A DNA stretch of 64,000 bases from Saccharopolyspora phatthalungensis (GTDB lineage: Bacteria > Actinomycetota > Actinomycetes > Mycobacteriales > Pseudonocardiaceae). Both the position numbers and the translations under genes were made by a program. The stretch spans positions 1,178,001-1,242,000 of the forward strand of contig NZ_JACHIW010000001.1 of the NCBI RefSeq assembly GCF_014203395.1, written 5' to 3'. Positions 50,033 to 59,606 of the stretch are shown here, piece by piece. Under the pieces are notes generated by a model. That model saw nothing but the letters and a program-made list of their open reading frames with translations, ran no database searches and was not told where the DNA came from. The first letter of the stretch is position 1; every line of letters begins with the position of its first letter.

Positions 50033-51508
50033 ATGTCAGGCAGCGAGGACAAGACCGACGAGGTCAACCAGGGCGCCACCACCCCGGCCGAGCCGGTCGA
50101 TGATCTGGTCAGCACCCATCACACCGTCACCGTGGACGGCGCGGAGCTGGCCTACACCGCCACGACCGGCCGGATCGTGCTGCGCGAAGAGGTCCACACC
50201 GACGGCAAGTTCGACGGGTACAAGCCCAAGGCGGAGGTGTTCCTGACCTCCTATGTGGCCGACGCCGAGCCCGGCACCCGGCCGGTGACGTTCGCGTTCA
50301 ACGGCGGTCCTGGATCTTCCAGCGTGTGGCTGCACCTGGGACTGCTCGGCCCCCGCCGGGTGCTCTCCGGCGACGCCGGCGACCTGGCGCCCCCGCCGTA
50401 TGGGCTGGCAGACAACCCGGAAACCCTGCTGCGGCAAAGCGATCTGGTGTTCATCGACCCGGTGTCCACCGGATACTCGCGGGCGGTCGAGGGCGGCACG
50501 CCGGGCGATTTCCACGGCTACCAGCGGGACATCGAGTCGATCGCCGAGGTGATCCGGCTGTGGACCACCCGCAACGGCCGCTGGATGTCGCCGAAGTACC
50601 TGGCCGGCGAGTCCTACGGCACGCTGCGCGCCGCGGCGCTCGCCGAGCACCTCCAGTCGCGGTACGGGCTGTATCCGAACGGCCTGCTGCTGATCTCGTC
50701 CGTGCTGGACATGGGGACGATCCGGTTCACCGGGGGCAACGACCTGCCGTACTCCCTCTACCTGCCGACGTACGCGGCGATCGCGCACTACCACGGCAAG
50801 CACGGCGACCGGCCGCTGCGGGAGGTCTTGGACGAGGCCGAGAAGTTCGCCGCCGAGGACTACCCGTGGGCACTGGCGCGCGGTGCACGGCTGAGCCCTG
50901 CCGAACGCGAGGACATCGTTCGGCGGGTCGCCGAGCTGTCCGGGCTGTCCGAGGACTACGTCGACCGCGTCAACATGCGCATCGAGCACGTACGGTTCTT
51001 CACCGAGCTGCTGCGCGACCGGCGGCAGACGGTCGGCCGGATGGACGGCCGGTTCACCGGCTGGGAGCCGGACGCCGCCGGGGAGCGTTTCACCGACGAC
51101 CCCAGCATCTCCGGCATCCGTGGCTCCTACGCCGCGGCGATCAACCACTACGTGCGGGAAGAGCTCGATTACGCCAGCGACCTGCCGTACGAGACGCTGT
51201 CCAGCCGGGTATACCCCTGGTCTTACAAGGAGTTCGAGGGCGCGAGCGTGTCCGTCGTCGACAAGCTCGGCGCGGCGATCCAGGCGAATCCGCACCTGCG
51301 GATCCACGTCGGCTGCGGCTACACCGACGGCGCGACCCCGTACTTCGCGGCCGAGCACGTGCTCGCCCAGCTGCCGATTCCCGAGCGGCTGCGGGAGAAC
51401 ATCGACGTCCGCTACTACCCGGCGGGTCACATGATGTACGTGCACGAGGAATCCCGGCTCCAGCAATCCGCGGACCTGGCGGAATTCGTGACCGAAGGCC
51501 GTCCATAG
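50033..51508 (+). CDS. S10 family serine carboxypeptidase
   Basis: A protein of 491 residues with the family motifs FNGGPGSSSVWLH (oxyanion region, near 90), AGESYGTLR (nucleophile Ser, near 200), GYTDGATPYFAAEH (Asp, near 430) and YYPAGHMMYVH (His, near 470). All triad members are present. No signal peptide is visible, so it is likely cytoplasmic, unlike eukaryotic members. It could trim C-terminal residues of peptides. The ATG follows the glycosylase gene's divergent start region by about 50 bases. Confidence 0.9.
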   Translation: MSGSEDKTDEVNQGATTPAEPVDDLVSTHHTVTVDGAELAYTATTGRIVLREEVHTDGKFDGYKPKAEVFLTSYVADAEPGTRPVTFAFNGGPGSSSVWLHLGLLGPRRVLSGDAGDLAPPPYGLADNPETLLRQSDLVFIDPVSTGYSRAVEGGTPGDFHGYQRDIESIAEVIRLWTTRNGRWMSPKYLAGESYGTLRAAALAEHLQSRYGLYPNGLLLISSVLDMGTIRFTGGNDLPYSLYLPTYAAIAHYHGKHGDRPLREVLDEAEKFAAEDYPWALARGARLSPAEREDIVRRVAELSGLSEDYVDRVNMRIEHVRFFTELLRDRRQTVGRMDGRFTGWEPDAAGERFTDDPSISGIRGSYAAAINHYVREELDYASDLPYETLSSRVYPWSYKEFEGASVSVVDKLGAAIQANPHLRIHVGCGYTDGATPYFAAEHVLAQLPIPERLRENIDVRYYPAGHMMYVHEESRLQQSADLAEFVTEGRP

Positions 51509-51583
51509 TGGATGGTCTCCCCGAGTGAGCAGACGGCCCCCGCCGGTCCGCCGACCTCGAGCGCGCTAGACGTAGAGATCGCG

Positions 51584-51611
51584 CCCCATGTAGCATGTGT
51601 GCTACATGGGG
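51584..51611. promoter_or_regulatory. 28-base perfect palindrome upstream of ABC transporter
   Basis: Arms CCCCATGTAGCA and TGCTACATGGGG, 12 bases each and perfect, with centre TGTG. It lies 32 bases before the ATPase start with no T-run after it, so an operator is more likely than a terminator. A regulator encoded at the end of this operon (53470) is one candidate binder. Confidence 0.7.
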
Positions 51612-51642
51612 ATCTACTTCTACTACGGAAGGCACTGGGGTC

Positions 51643-52620
51643 ATGACAGTCGCTGACCAATCGGAGGCACCACCGCCACCGGTGCACTTACCCGCCGCGG
51701 ATGCCGTGCTCGACGTCCGCGATTTGCGGATGCGATACGGCACGACCGACGTCCTCAAGGGCGTCAGCTTCACCGCGCGCCGCGGCGAGGTGGTGGCGCT
51801 GCTCGGGCCGAACGGGGCGGGCAAGACCACGACGATCGAGATCCTGGAGGGCTTCCGGATGCGCTCCGGTGGCCACGTGGAGGTCCTCGGCACCGATCCG
51901 GCCCACGGCGACGAGCACTGGCGGGCCCGGCTCGGCGTCGTGCTGCAATCCTGGCGCGACCACAGCAAGTGGCGGGTGCGGGAACTCCTGGCGCACCTGG
52001 GCAGCTATTACGCGCCGTACTCCACCGAGGGCGCCCCCAGGCCCTGGGACATCGACAAACTGATCGCGGCGGTCGGCCTGACCGAGCACGCGGACAAGCG
52101 GTCCGGGCAGCTCTCCGGCGGCCAGCGGCGCCGGCTCGACGTCGCCATCGGCATCGTCGGCCGCCCGGAACTGCTGTTCCTGGACGAACCCACCGTCGGC
52201 TTCGACCCGCAGGCCCGGCGCGAGTTCCACGACCTGGTGCATCGGCTCGCCGACGATGACAACACCGGCATCCTGCTCACCACGCACGACCTGGACGAGG
52301 CCGAGAAGCTGGCCGACCGCATCCTGATCCTGGCCGGCGGCCGGATCGTCGCCGACGGCTCGGCCGACCAGCTATCCCGGCAGGTGGCCGCCGAGTCGGA
52401 GGTGAAATGGACCCGCGACGGCCAGCGCTTCGTGCACTCGGCCGCCGACGCGACCCGGTTCGTGCGGGACCTGTTCGCGCAGCACGGCGACGCGATCAGC
52501 GACCTTGAGGTACGCCGGGCCACCCTGGAAGACACCTACATGGCGATGGTGCGCGCCCACGAATCCGGGCACGGCGACGCCGCCGCACTGACCTTCGGCG
52601 CCGAGGAGGCCACCCGATGA
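51643..52620 (+). CDS. ABC exporter ATP-binding protein
   Basis: A protein of 325 residues with Walker A GPNGAGKTTTIEIL, Q-loop region, signature LSGGQRRRL, Walker B LLFLDEPTVGFD, H-loop LLTTHDLDEAEKL. The motif ending GPNGAGKTT with the DEPTVGFDP is typical of the DrrA/CcmA-type ABC-2 exporter family. The ATG at 51643 was chosen after the palindrome. The gene overlaps the permease gene as ATGA. The substrate is unknown; lipid, antibiotic or cell-wall intermediates are possibilities. Confidence 0.9.
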   Translation: MTVADQSEAPPPPVHLPAADAVLDVRDLRMRYGTTDVLKGVSFTARRGEVVALLGPNGAGKTTTIEILEGFRMRSGGHVEVLGTDPAHGDEHWRARLGVVLQSWRDHSKWRVRELLAHLGSYYAPYSTEGAPRPWDIDKLIAAVGLTEHADKRSGQLSGGQRRRLDVAIGIVGRPELLFLDEPTVGFDPQARREFHDLVHRLADDDNTGILLTTHDLDEAEKLADRILILAGGRIVADGSADQLSRQVAAESEVKWTRDGQRFVHSAADATRFVRDLFAQHGDAISDLEVRRATLEDTYMAMVRAHESGHGDAAALTFGAEEATR

Positions 52621-53453
52621 AGGCGAACGCGGTGCGCACGGGCCTGCACCGGGGTTGGATCGAGTTCCGCCAAACCCTGACCACCGCGCAGGACCTGTGG
52701 GGCTACCTGTTCCCCACCGTGATCCTGCTGGTGGTGATGTCCTTCCAGCGCGGGTCCACTGTGGGCGGTTTCTCGCTGGGCGCGATGACGCTGCCGGGCG
52801 TCCTCGGCATGAACATCGGATTCTCCGGGCTGATCACGGTCGCCCAGCAGCTGACGGTCGAGCGCGAGGACGGCACCCTGCTGCGCGCCAAGGCCACCCC
52901 GGACGGCATGCTCGGCTACCTGATCGGCAAGATCACGCTGGTCGGCGGCATGTCGCTGCTCAGCCTCGCGGTCATCCTGGTGCCCGGCCTGCTGATGTTC
53001 GACGGCCTGTCCACCGGTGTCGGGGCATGGCTGACCCTGGCCTGGGTGCTGGTGTTGGGGCTCGTCGCGACGATGCCGATCGGGGCGATCATCGGTTCGC
53101 TGTTCGCCAACCCGCGGAGCATGGGTCTGATCATGCTGCCGATGATGGGGCTGATCGCGATATCCGGGATCTTCTACCCCATCACCGGGTATCCGGAATG
53201 GTTGCAGTGGATCGCGCAGGCGTTCCCGATGTACTGGCTGGGGCTCGGTATGCGCTCGGCGCTGCTGCCGGACGGACTGGCCGCCGCCGAGATCGGCGAG
53301 TCCTGGCGGCACCTGGAGACCGTCGGGGTGCTCGGCCTGTGGGCCGTGATCGGGTTCGTGGTGGCTCCGATGGTGCTGCGCCGGATGGCCCGGCGCGAGT
53401 CCGGATCGAGCGTGGCCGCGCGGCGCGAGAAGGCCATGCAGCGCGTGCGGTGA
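52617..53453 (+). CDS. ABC-2 exporter permease
   Basis: A protein of 278 residues with about six hydrophobic segments (LWGYLFPTVILLVVMSFQ near 30, then near 65, 105, 140, 175 and 230) and the ABC-2 permease pattern GMNIGFSGLITVAQQLTVER. The start overlaps the ATPase stop as ATGA. The last 25 residues are basic and cytoplasmic. It works with the preceding ATPase as an exporter. Confidence 0.88.
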   Translation: MKANAVRTGLHRGWIEFRQTLTTAQDLWGYLFPTVILLVVMSFQRGSTVGGFSLGAMTLPGVLGMNIGFSGLITVAQQLTVEREDGTLLRAKATPDGMLGYLIGKITLVGGMSLLSLAVILVPGLLMFDGLSTGVGAWLTLAWVLVLGLVATMPIGAIIGSLFANPRSMGLIMLPMMGLIAISGIFYPITGYPEWLQWIAQAFPMYWLGLGMRSALLPDGLAAAEIGESWRHLETVGVLGLWAVIGFVVAPMVLRRMARRESGSSVAARREKAMQRVR

Positions 53454-53469
53454 TGCCGGCGGAGGAGAC

Positions 53470-53709
53470 ATGAGCGAGACGATCTACAACCGCATCGCGA
53501 TGCTGCGGGCCGAACGCGGGATCTCCCGCCGGGAGCTCTCCGAGTCGCTCGGCGTGCACTACCAGACGGTCGGGTACCTGGAGCGGGGCGAGTACAGCCC
53601 GAGTCTGCATCTGGCGCTGCGCATCGCCGAGCACTTCGAGGTCCCGGTGGAGGTGGTGTTCTCGATCCGGCCGTTCCCCCGGATCGGCACCCGAGAACGC
53701 TCCGCCTGA
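53470..53709 (+). CDS. XRE-family HTH regulator
   Basis: A small DNA-binding protein of 79 residues: IAMLRAERGISRRELSESLG (helices 1-2) and VHYQTVGYLERGEYSPSLHL (recognition helix and following turn). No effector domain is present. The ATG follows GGAGGAGAC, 16 bases after the permease gene, so it is the last gene of the exporter operon. It may regulate the transporter through the 28-base palindrome, an inference. Confidence 0.9.
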   Translation: MSETIYNRIAMLRAERGISRRELSESLGVHYQTVGYLERGEYSPSLHLALRIAEHFEVPVEVVFSIRPFPRIGTRERSA

Positions 53710-53734
53710 GGTTCAGCAGGTCGGATCGACGCGC

Positions 53735-53773
53735 GCGGGGCGCCCTTGACCGGGTTGGTCAAGGGCGCCCCGC
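53735..53773. terminator. Bidirectional hairpin terminator
   Basis: A perfect 17-base stem (arms 53735-53751 and 53757-53773) with a 5-base loop, between the convergent XRE gene (ending 53709) and the oligopeptide importer operon (ending 53786). No T-run, as is common in high-GC actinomycetes. Confidence 0.85.
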
Positions 53774-53785
53774 ACCTGGTGGAAC

Positions 53786-54793
53786 TCACGTGGCGGACAC
53801 GACGCGGGGTCGTTCTTCGGCGAAGTGGCACGCAGCCGGATGGGTGCCGAGGCGGACCTTCAGCTCCGGAACCCGCTCGGCGCAGATGTCCTGCGCCTTC
53901 CAGCAGCGGGTGCGGAAGCGGCAGCCCGACGGTGGGTTCGCCGGGCTCGGGACGTCGCCGGTCAGGCGAATCACCTCGCGCCGGCCCCGCATCGCCGGGT
54001 CCGGCACCGGCACCGACGACAGCAGCGCCTGGGTGTACGGGTGTTGAGGGTGCTCGTAGATCTGCTCGTCCGAGCCGATCTCCACGACCTTGCCCAGGTA
54101 CATCACCGCCACCCGGTCCGACAGGTGGCGGACCACCCCGAGGTCGTGCGCGATGAACACGTACGACAGTCCGAACTCCTGCTGCAATTCACCGAGCAGG
54201 TTCATCACCTGCGCCTGGATGGAGACGTCCAGCGCGGACACCGGCTCGTCGCAGATGATCACCTTCGGCCGCAGCGCCAGCGCCCGCGCGATGCCGATGC
54301 GCTGCCGCTGACCGCCGGAGAACTGGTGCGGATAGCGCTGGATGTGCTCCGGGTTGAGCCCCACCACCTCCAGCAGCTCCTGCACCTTGCGCCGCCGCTC
54401 ACCCTTCGGCGCCACCTCCGGGTGAATCTCGAACGGCTCCCCGACGATGTCGCCGACGGTGCGCCGCGGATTCAGCGAGGTGTACGGGTCCTGCAACACG
54501 ATCTGCAGGTCGCGGCGCAACTTGCGGAGCTCGGCGCCGCGCATCTGGAAGATGTCCCGGCCTTCGAACAGGGCACTGCCGCTGGTCGGTTTCTCCAGCC
54601 GCATCAGCACCTGCGCCAGGGTCGACTTGCCGCAGCCGGATTCGCCCACCACGCCGAGGGTTTCGCCCCGGTTGAGATCGAACGACACCCCGTCGACGGC
54701 CCGTACCTGCCCGATCGTGCGCCGGAACACCACGCCCTGGGTGACCGGGAAGTGCTTGACCAGGTCCCGCACCTGGAGGATCGCGTCAGCCAC
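53786..54793 (-). CDS. Oligopeptide ABC importer ATPase (OppF/DppF-like)
   Basis: A protein of 335 residues: Walker A GESGCGKSTLA, Q-loop VLQDPYTSLNPR, signature FSGGQRQRI, Walker B VIICDEPVSALDV, H-loop FIAHDLG. The C-terminal oligopeptide/nickel-type extension HPYTQALLSSVPVPDP is followed by PPSGCRFRTRCWKAQDICAE, a Cys-rich tail that may bind an Fe-S or Zn. It is the last gene of the five-gene importer and overlaps the other ATPase by eight bases. Confidence 0.92.
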   Translation of the reverse strand: MADAILQVRDLVKHFPVTQGVVFRRTIGQVRAVDGVSFDLNRGETLGVVGESGCGKSTLAQVLMRLEKPTSGSALFEGRDIFQMRGAELRKLRRDLQIVLQDPYTSLNPRRTVGDIVGEPFEIHPEVAPKGERRRKVQELLEVVGLNPEHIQRYPHQFSGGQRQRIGIARALALRPKVIICDEPVSALDVSIQAQVMNLLGELQQEFGLSYVFIAHDLGVVRHLSDRVAVMYLGKVVEIGSDEQIYEHPQHPYTQALLSSVPVPDPAMRGRREVIRLTGDVPSPANPPSGCRFRTRCWKAQDICAERVPELKVRLGTHPAACHFAEERPRVVSAT

Positions 54794-55796
54794 GGCTCAT
54801 CAACTCCTCCGCGAAGTGGCAGGCGCTGGCCCGCCCCAGACCCAGTTGGTGGTAACCCGGAACCTCCTGGCGGCACCGTTGCTCGGCTCGCGGGCAGCGC
54901 GGGTGGAACGGGCAACCCGCAGGCACCGCCAGCAGGCTCGGCGGCAGCCCCTTGATCGTCTCCAACTCCTGCCCCTTGAGGTCCAGTCGCGGGATCGACC
55001 GCATCAGGCCCTCGGTGTACGGGTGACCCGGCTGCCGGTACAGCGAATACGCGTCCGCGGCCTCCACGATCCGCCCCGCGTACATCACCACGATCCGGTC
55101 CGCGACCTCGGCGACCACGCCCAGGTCGTGGGTGATCAGGATGAGCCCCATGCCGCGGTCTCGGCGCAGCTGATCGAGCAAGTCCATGATCTGGGCCTGC
55201 ACCGTGACGTCCAGGGCGGTGGTCGGCTCGTCGGCGATGAGCAGGTCCGGGTCCAGCGCCAGCGACATCGCGATCATCGCGCGCTGCCGCATGCCGCCGG
55301 AGAACTGGTGCGGGAATTCCTTCGCGCGCTGCTTGGCGTTCGGGATCTGCACCTGGTCCAGCAGTTCGACGGCCTTGGCGGTGGCGTCCTTCCGGGACAT
55401 GCCGCGGCGGGTGCGCAGTTGCTCGGCGATCTGAAACCCGACGGTGTAGACCGGGTTCAGCGCCGACAGCGCGTCCTGGAAGATCATCGCCATCGATTCG
55501 CCACGCAGTTCGCGGCGCCGATCGTCGGACGCGCTGAGCATGTCTTCGCCGCGGTACCGGATCGCCCCGCCGGTGATCACGCCCGGCGGGATGTCCAGGA
55601 TGCCCATGATGGTCTGCGCGGTGACGCTCTTGCCGGAGCCGGACTCGCCCAGCACGGCGAGGGTTTCACCGGCGTCGACGTGATAGCTGACGCCGTTGAG
55701 GACCTTGGCCACGCCGTCCCGGGTGCGGAACTCCACGTGCAGGTCCTCGACCTCCAGCAGCCGCTCCGCCGGGGCCTTTTTGTCCACAGTAGACAA
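54786..55796 (-). CDS. Oligopeptide ABC importer ATPase (OppD/DppD-like)
   Basis: A protein of 336 residues: Walker A GESGSGKSVTA, Q-loop IFQDALSALNP, signature FSGGMRQRA, Walker B LLIADEPTTALDV, H-loop LITHDLG and the family extension HPYTEGLMRSIPRLD. The tail carries Cys residues (CPFHPRCPRAEQRC) typical of this family. It forms the motor heterodimer with the following gene. Confidence 0.92.
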   Translation of the reverse strand: MSTVDKKAPAERLLEVEDLHVEFRTRDGVAKVLNGVSYHVDAGETLAVLGESGSGKSVTAQTIMGILDIPPGVITGGAIRYRGEDMLSASDDRRRELRGESMAMIFQDALSALNPVYTVGFQIAEQLRTRRGMSRKDATAKAVELLDQVQIPNAKQRAKEFPHQFSGGMRQRAMIAMSLALDPDLLIADEPTTALDVTVQAQIMDLLDQLRRDRGMGLILITHDLGVVAEVADRIVVMYAGRIVEAADAYSLYRQPGHPYTEGLMRSIPRLDLKGQELETIKGLPPSLLAVPAGCPFHPRCPRAEQRCRQEVPGYHQLGLGRASACHFAEELMSRG

Positions 55797-55808
55797 AGCG
55801 GTTTCTCC

Positions 55809-56780
55809 CTACCTGTGCTTCGGGTCGAGCGCGTCGCGCACGGCGTCGCCGAGCATCACGAACGCCAGCACCGTGACCACCAGGAACGCCGCCGGGAACA
55901 GCAGCAGATGCGGCGCGGCCTGGATGTAGTAGCGCGACTCGGCGATCATCACGCCCCACGACACCACCGGGTCGCGCAGGCCGATGCCCAGGAACGACAA
56001 CGTCGCCTCGGCACCGATGAACCCGCCCAACGCGATCGTGGAATACACCAGCACCGGTGCCAGGCAGTTCGGCAGCATGTGCCGCAGGATGATCCGCGGC
56101 GCGCCGGCCCCGAGCGCCCGAGCCGCCTTCACGTAGTCCTGCTGCCTGGCCGAAATCGCCGCGGATCGCATGATGCGCATCGCGATCGGCCAGGACAGCA
56201 CCGCGATGGAAAGCACCACCTGGGCGATGATCCGCGGCGCGCTGGGCGTGACCACCGCGGCGTTGAAGGTCGTCAGGATGACGATCGCACCGAGCACGAA
56301 CGGCAGCCCCAGGAAGATCTCGGAGAACCGGGACACCACGTTGTCCAACCAGCCGCCGAAGTAGCCGGCCATGATGCCGATCGTGCCGCCGAGCAGCACC
56401 GTCAACAACGTCGCCAGCAGGCCGACGGAGATCGAGGTCCGGGTCCCGTAGATCGCCCTGGCGAAGATGTCCCGACCGAGGTTGTCGTAGCCGAACCACG
56501 CCGCGGCGGAGGGCTTCTGCCGGGACTTCGACAGGTCCACCCAGGACGGGTCCACCGAGGTGAACAGGCCGGGGAACGCCGCGATGAACAGCAGCACCAC
56601 GATGAGCACCGAGGCAATGATGAACAGCGGACGTTTGCGCAGGTCCCGCCATGCGTCGCCCCACAGGCCGCGGGGCTTGTCCGGCTTGGTTCCGGTCGAG
56701 CCGGGGGTCTCCGGCATCGGCGCCTCCGGCCCCGTCGGGGACGGGCCGGAGACCAGGCTGGAAGCGCTTTGGTCAGTCAT
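55809..56780 (-). CDS. Oligopeptide ABC importer permease (OppC/DppC-like)
   Basis: A protein of 323 residues with a long cytoplasmic N-terminus (about 60 residues, Pro/Thr-rich), one membrane segment near 55-75, FGYDNLGRDIFARAIYG, and a five-segment permease core with the EAA-type VKAARALGAGAPRIILRHML. It overlaps the OppB gene by eight bases. It belongs to the complete five-gene importer of this region, distinct in sequence from the island importer at 16154-19741. Confidence 0.92.
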   Translation of the reverse strand: MTDQSASSLVSGPSPTGPEAPMPETPGSTGTKPDKPRGLWGDAWRDLRKRPLFIIASVLIVVLLFIAAFPGLFTSVDPSWVDLSKSRQKPSAAAWFGYDNLGRDIFARAIYGTRTSISVGLLATLLTVLLGGTIGIMAGYFGGWLDNVVSRFSEIFLGLPFVLGAIVILTTFNAAVVTPSAPRIIAQVVLSIAVLSWPIAMRIMRSAAISARQQDYVKAARALGAGAPRIILRHMLPNCLAPVLVYSTIALGGFIGAEATLSFLGIGLRDPVVSWGVMIAESRYYIQAAPHLLLFPAAFLVVTVLAFVMLGDAVRDALDPKHR

Positions 56781-57699
56781 ATCGGATCCTCGGGTCGAGA
56801 ACCGCGTAGAGAATGTCCACGAGCAGGTTCATCAGCAGGTAGACCAGCACCAGCAGGGTGACGATGCCGGTCACCGTGGTGCCTTCCTTGGTCAGGATCG
56901 CCTTGTAGATCAGCCCCCCGATGCCGCGGATGTTGAACACGCCCTCGGTGACGATCGCGCCGCCCATCAGGGTGCCGAGGTCGGTGCCCAAGAACGTGAT
57001 AACCGGGATCACCGAGTTGCGCAGCAGGTGCACGCCGACGACGCGCCGGGATCCGAGGCCCTTGGCCACCGCGGTTCGCACGTAGTCGGCGCGGCGGTTC
57101 TCCATCATGCTGGTCCTGGTCAACCGGGCGACGTAGGCCATCGACAACGAGCCGAGCACGAAGCCGGGCACGATCAATTCCCCGATCGACGGGTTCGAAC
57201 TCACCGTGGGTCTGATGATGCCGAGTTCGCTGCCCAGCACGATCTGCAGCACGAAACCGGTGACGAACACCGGCAGCGAGATCAGGAACAGCGTCGACAC
57301 GAGCACCAGGTTGTCCAGGAACCCGCGGCCGCGCAGCCCGGTCAGGATGCCGGCCAGCAGGCCGATGACCCCCTCGATGATCAACGCGACCAGCGCCAGC
57401 TTGATCGTGATCGGGTACGCCTGCTGGATCAGCGTCCCGACCTGCACCCCGGCGTAGGTTTCGCCGAAATCACCCGTAAGCAGCTTTCCGAGGTACTTGA
57501 AGTACTGGACGATCAAAGGGTCGTTCAGGTTGTACTTCTCATGCATTTCAGCGATGTAGGCGGGCGGGCAGCCCCGGTCACCGCACTTGCCGGCGAACGG
57601 GTCGCCCGGAATCGCCCAAACCAGCAGGTAAATGATCAGCGTGGTCCCGATGAACACCGGGACCAGTTGCAGCAGCCGCCGCAACACGTAGCGACCCAT
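56773..57699 (-). CDS. Oligopeptide ABC importer permease (OppB/DppB-like)
   Basis: A protein of 308 residues beginning MGRYVLRRLLQLVPVFIGTT, with six membrane segments and the EAA-loop VRTAVAKGLGSRRVVGVHLL near 210. Two Cys near residue 40 (GKCGDRGC) in the first external loop are unusual for this family and may form a disulfide. It follows the binding-protein gene by 72 bases. Confidence 0.92.
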   Translation of the reverse strand: MGRYVLRRLLQLVPVFIGTTLIIYLLVWAIPGDPFAGKCGDRGCPPAYIAEMHEKYNLNDPLIVQYFKYLGKLLTGDFGETYAGVQVGTLIQQAYPITIKLALVALIIEGVIGLLAGILTGLRGRGFLDNLVLVSTLFLISLPVFVTGFVLQIVLGSELGIIRPTVSSNPSIGELIVPGFVLGSLSMAYVARLTRTSMMENRRADYVRTAVAKGLGSRRVVGVHLLRNSVIPVITFLGTDLGTLMGGAIVTEGVFNIRGIGGLIYKAILTKEGTTVTGIVTLLVLVYLLMNLLVDILYAVLDPRIRYD

Positions 57700-57771
57700 T
57701 CGGGCCTCCTCATCACAGCCAGCGCGCTACCCGGCCTGCCGGGTCGCGGCGGGCCGGGCACCGGCGCGGTT

Positions 57772-59400
57772 TCACTGGTTCAGGCGCACCGTGGTCAGGT
57801 CGAGTTCACGGTAAGCCTTGACCTCGCCTTGGGCGATCCGCTCGGAGAAGCCGTACTGCACCGGTTGCACCCACAGCGGGATGACCGGCAAGTCCTCGCC
57901 GAGCAGCTTCTCCGCGTCCCCGTAGGCGGCCGTGGCCGCCTCCACCGTCGGGGCCGCGTTCGCCCGGTCCAGCGCGGCGTCGAACGCCGGGTTGCTGTAC
58001 TTGTAGTCGTTCGACGAAGCGTCCGTCCGGTACAGCTGCGTCAGGAAGGTCTCCAGGTTCGGGTAATCGGCCTTCCAGCCGGTTCGGAACAGGCCGGAGA
58101 ACTTGAACGCGTTGGCCTTCTGCCGGAACTCGCCGAACGTCGGGGTCGGGACGAACTGCGTCTCGATGCCGAGGTTCTGCTTGATGTTGGCGGCCACGGC
58201 CTGGACCCACTCGTTGTGCCCGCCGTCGGCGTTGGTCTCCACGGTCAGCACGCCCGGGAATCCGCCGGCCTCCTGCAGAAGCTGTTTGGCCTTCGCCGGG
58301 TTGAACTCGCAGGCCTCGCCGCATTGCGCCGGCCGGTACCCGTCGACCGCCGGGGTGGCGAAGCCGTCCGCCGGGTCACGGCCACCGGAGAACACCTGCT
58401 GGGTGATGGTCTTGCGGTCGATCGACATCGAGATCGCCTTGCGGACCAACGGGTTCTTGAACTTCGGGTCGTAGATCGGGAAGCCCAGGTTCTGGGTCAG
58501 CAGGCCCGGCTTCTGCTTGGCGCGGTCGCCGAGGTCCTGCTTCCATTTGTCGCCGACCAGCGCCGAGGCCGGGATCGCGTCCAGGAAGTCCAGGTTGCCG
58601 GAGACCAAGTCCTGGTACGCGGCGTCGAGCTGGTCGTAGACCTTGAACGTGGCGCCCTTGATCTGCGGCTTGTTGGCACCCGCGTACCGGTCGTAGGCGG
58701 CCACCTTGAGCTCGGTGTTCGGGGTGCGGGACTCGTACTTGAACGGCCCGTTGCCGATCGGATGCGTTTCAAAGCCCTTCGGGTCCTTGAAGAACGAGTC
58801 GGGCAGCGGCATGTAGGCGGAGTACCCCAGCAGGACCGGGAAGATCGTGAACGGCGACTTCAGCCGGACCGTGAAGGTGTTGTCGTCGATCACGTGCAGG
58901 CCGGACAACTTGTCCGCGGCCGGCTTAGGGGCGTGCGCCGGGCCGTCGCCGTCCGGGTCCTTCGACTGCATCTGGTCGTAGCCGTCGATCTGCTCGTAGA
59001 AGCTCGCACCCTGGAAGCCGTTCGGACCGTAGGCGGAGTAGTTCCAGGCGTCCACGAAGTTGTGGGCCTGGACCGGGGTCCCGTCGTGGAACGTCCAGCC
59101 CGGCTTCAACTTGATCGTGTAGTTCTGGTGGTCGGTGCTCTCGATCGACTCCGCGACCGCGTTCTCCACCTTGAGGTCGCTTGCCCGGTACTGCACCAGG
59201 CCGGTGAACAGGGCGTCGATGATGAAGCCGCCGTTTTCCTCGGTGGTGTTGCCTGGGACCAGAGGATTCTCCGGCTCAGCCCAATTCAGGGTGATGTAGC
59301 CGTCCTCTCCCGAGCCGCTGCCGCCCCCGCCGCAGCCGGTGGCGATCAGCGCCACCGCGAGCGGGGCCGCGACCATAGCGGCCAAACGTCCCTTTCGCAT
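57772..59400 (-). CDS. Oligopeptide-binding lipoprotein (SBP_bac_5)
   Basis: A protein of 542 residues. The lipobox is LIATGCGGG (Cys-23), with mature sequence starting GGGGSGSGEDG. It has the peptide-binding fold: GLVQYRASDLKVENAVAES, KLKPGWTFHDGTPVQAHNFV and VRKAISMSIDRKTITQQVF. The ATG at 59400 was chosen because the preceding residues do not make a signal peptide. It is the first gene of the operon, so the substrate should be a peptide, possibly a signal or cell-wall peptide. Confidence 0.92.
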   Translation of the reverse strand: MRKGRLAAMVAAPLAVALIATGCGGGGSGSGEDGYITLNWAEPENPLVPGNTTEENGGFIIDALFTGLVQYRASDLKVENAVAESIESTDHQNYTIKLKPGWTFHDGTPVQAHNFVDAWNYSAYGPNGFQGASFYEQIDGYDQMQSKDPDGDGPAHAPKPAADKLSGLHVIDDNTFTVRLKSPFTIFPVLLGYSAYMPLPDSFFKDPKGFETHPIGNGPFKYESRTPNTELKVAAYDRYAGANKPQIKGATFKVYDQLDAAYQDLVSGNLDFLDAIPASALVGDKWKQDLGDRAKQKPGLLTQNLGFPIYDPKFKNPLVRKAISMSIDRKTITQQVFSGGRDPADGFATPAVDGYRPAQCGEACEFNPAKAKQLLQEAGGFPGVLTVETNADGGHNEWVQAVAANIKQNLGIETQFVPTPTFGEFRQKANAFKFSGLFRTGWKADYPNLETFLTQLYRTDASSNDYKYSNPAFDAALDRANAAPTVEAATAAYGDAEKLLGEDLPVIPLWVQPVQYGFSERIAQGEVKAYRELDLTTVRLNQ

Positions 59401-59606
59401 GTAGGTCCTCCCGATTCCACGCGCGCCCCAGATTTTGCTTACCTGGGTCATCACGCGCGGCGGAACATTCACCGCCGCGTCAGATGAGCGTAAACATAAG
59501 TGAGAACCAGCTCACGGCAATGCCCTGTCACAAAGCCGTCACTTTCTGACTCGATCCAGTTGAAGCGTCACCCAAAAGGTGGAATAGACCATCCACATAC
59601 CGAGAA

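Noticed and set aside
54447-59487. Very long open frames on the + strand opposite the oligopeptide importer genes (up to 975 codons).
   Set aside because: They are antisense to five clearly recognisable ABC genes; high third-position GC keeps the opposite frame free of stops. Their residues (His/Arg/Gln-rich) match no family.
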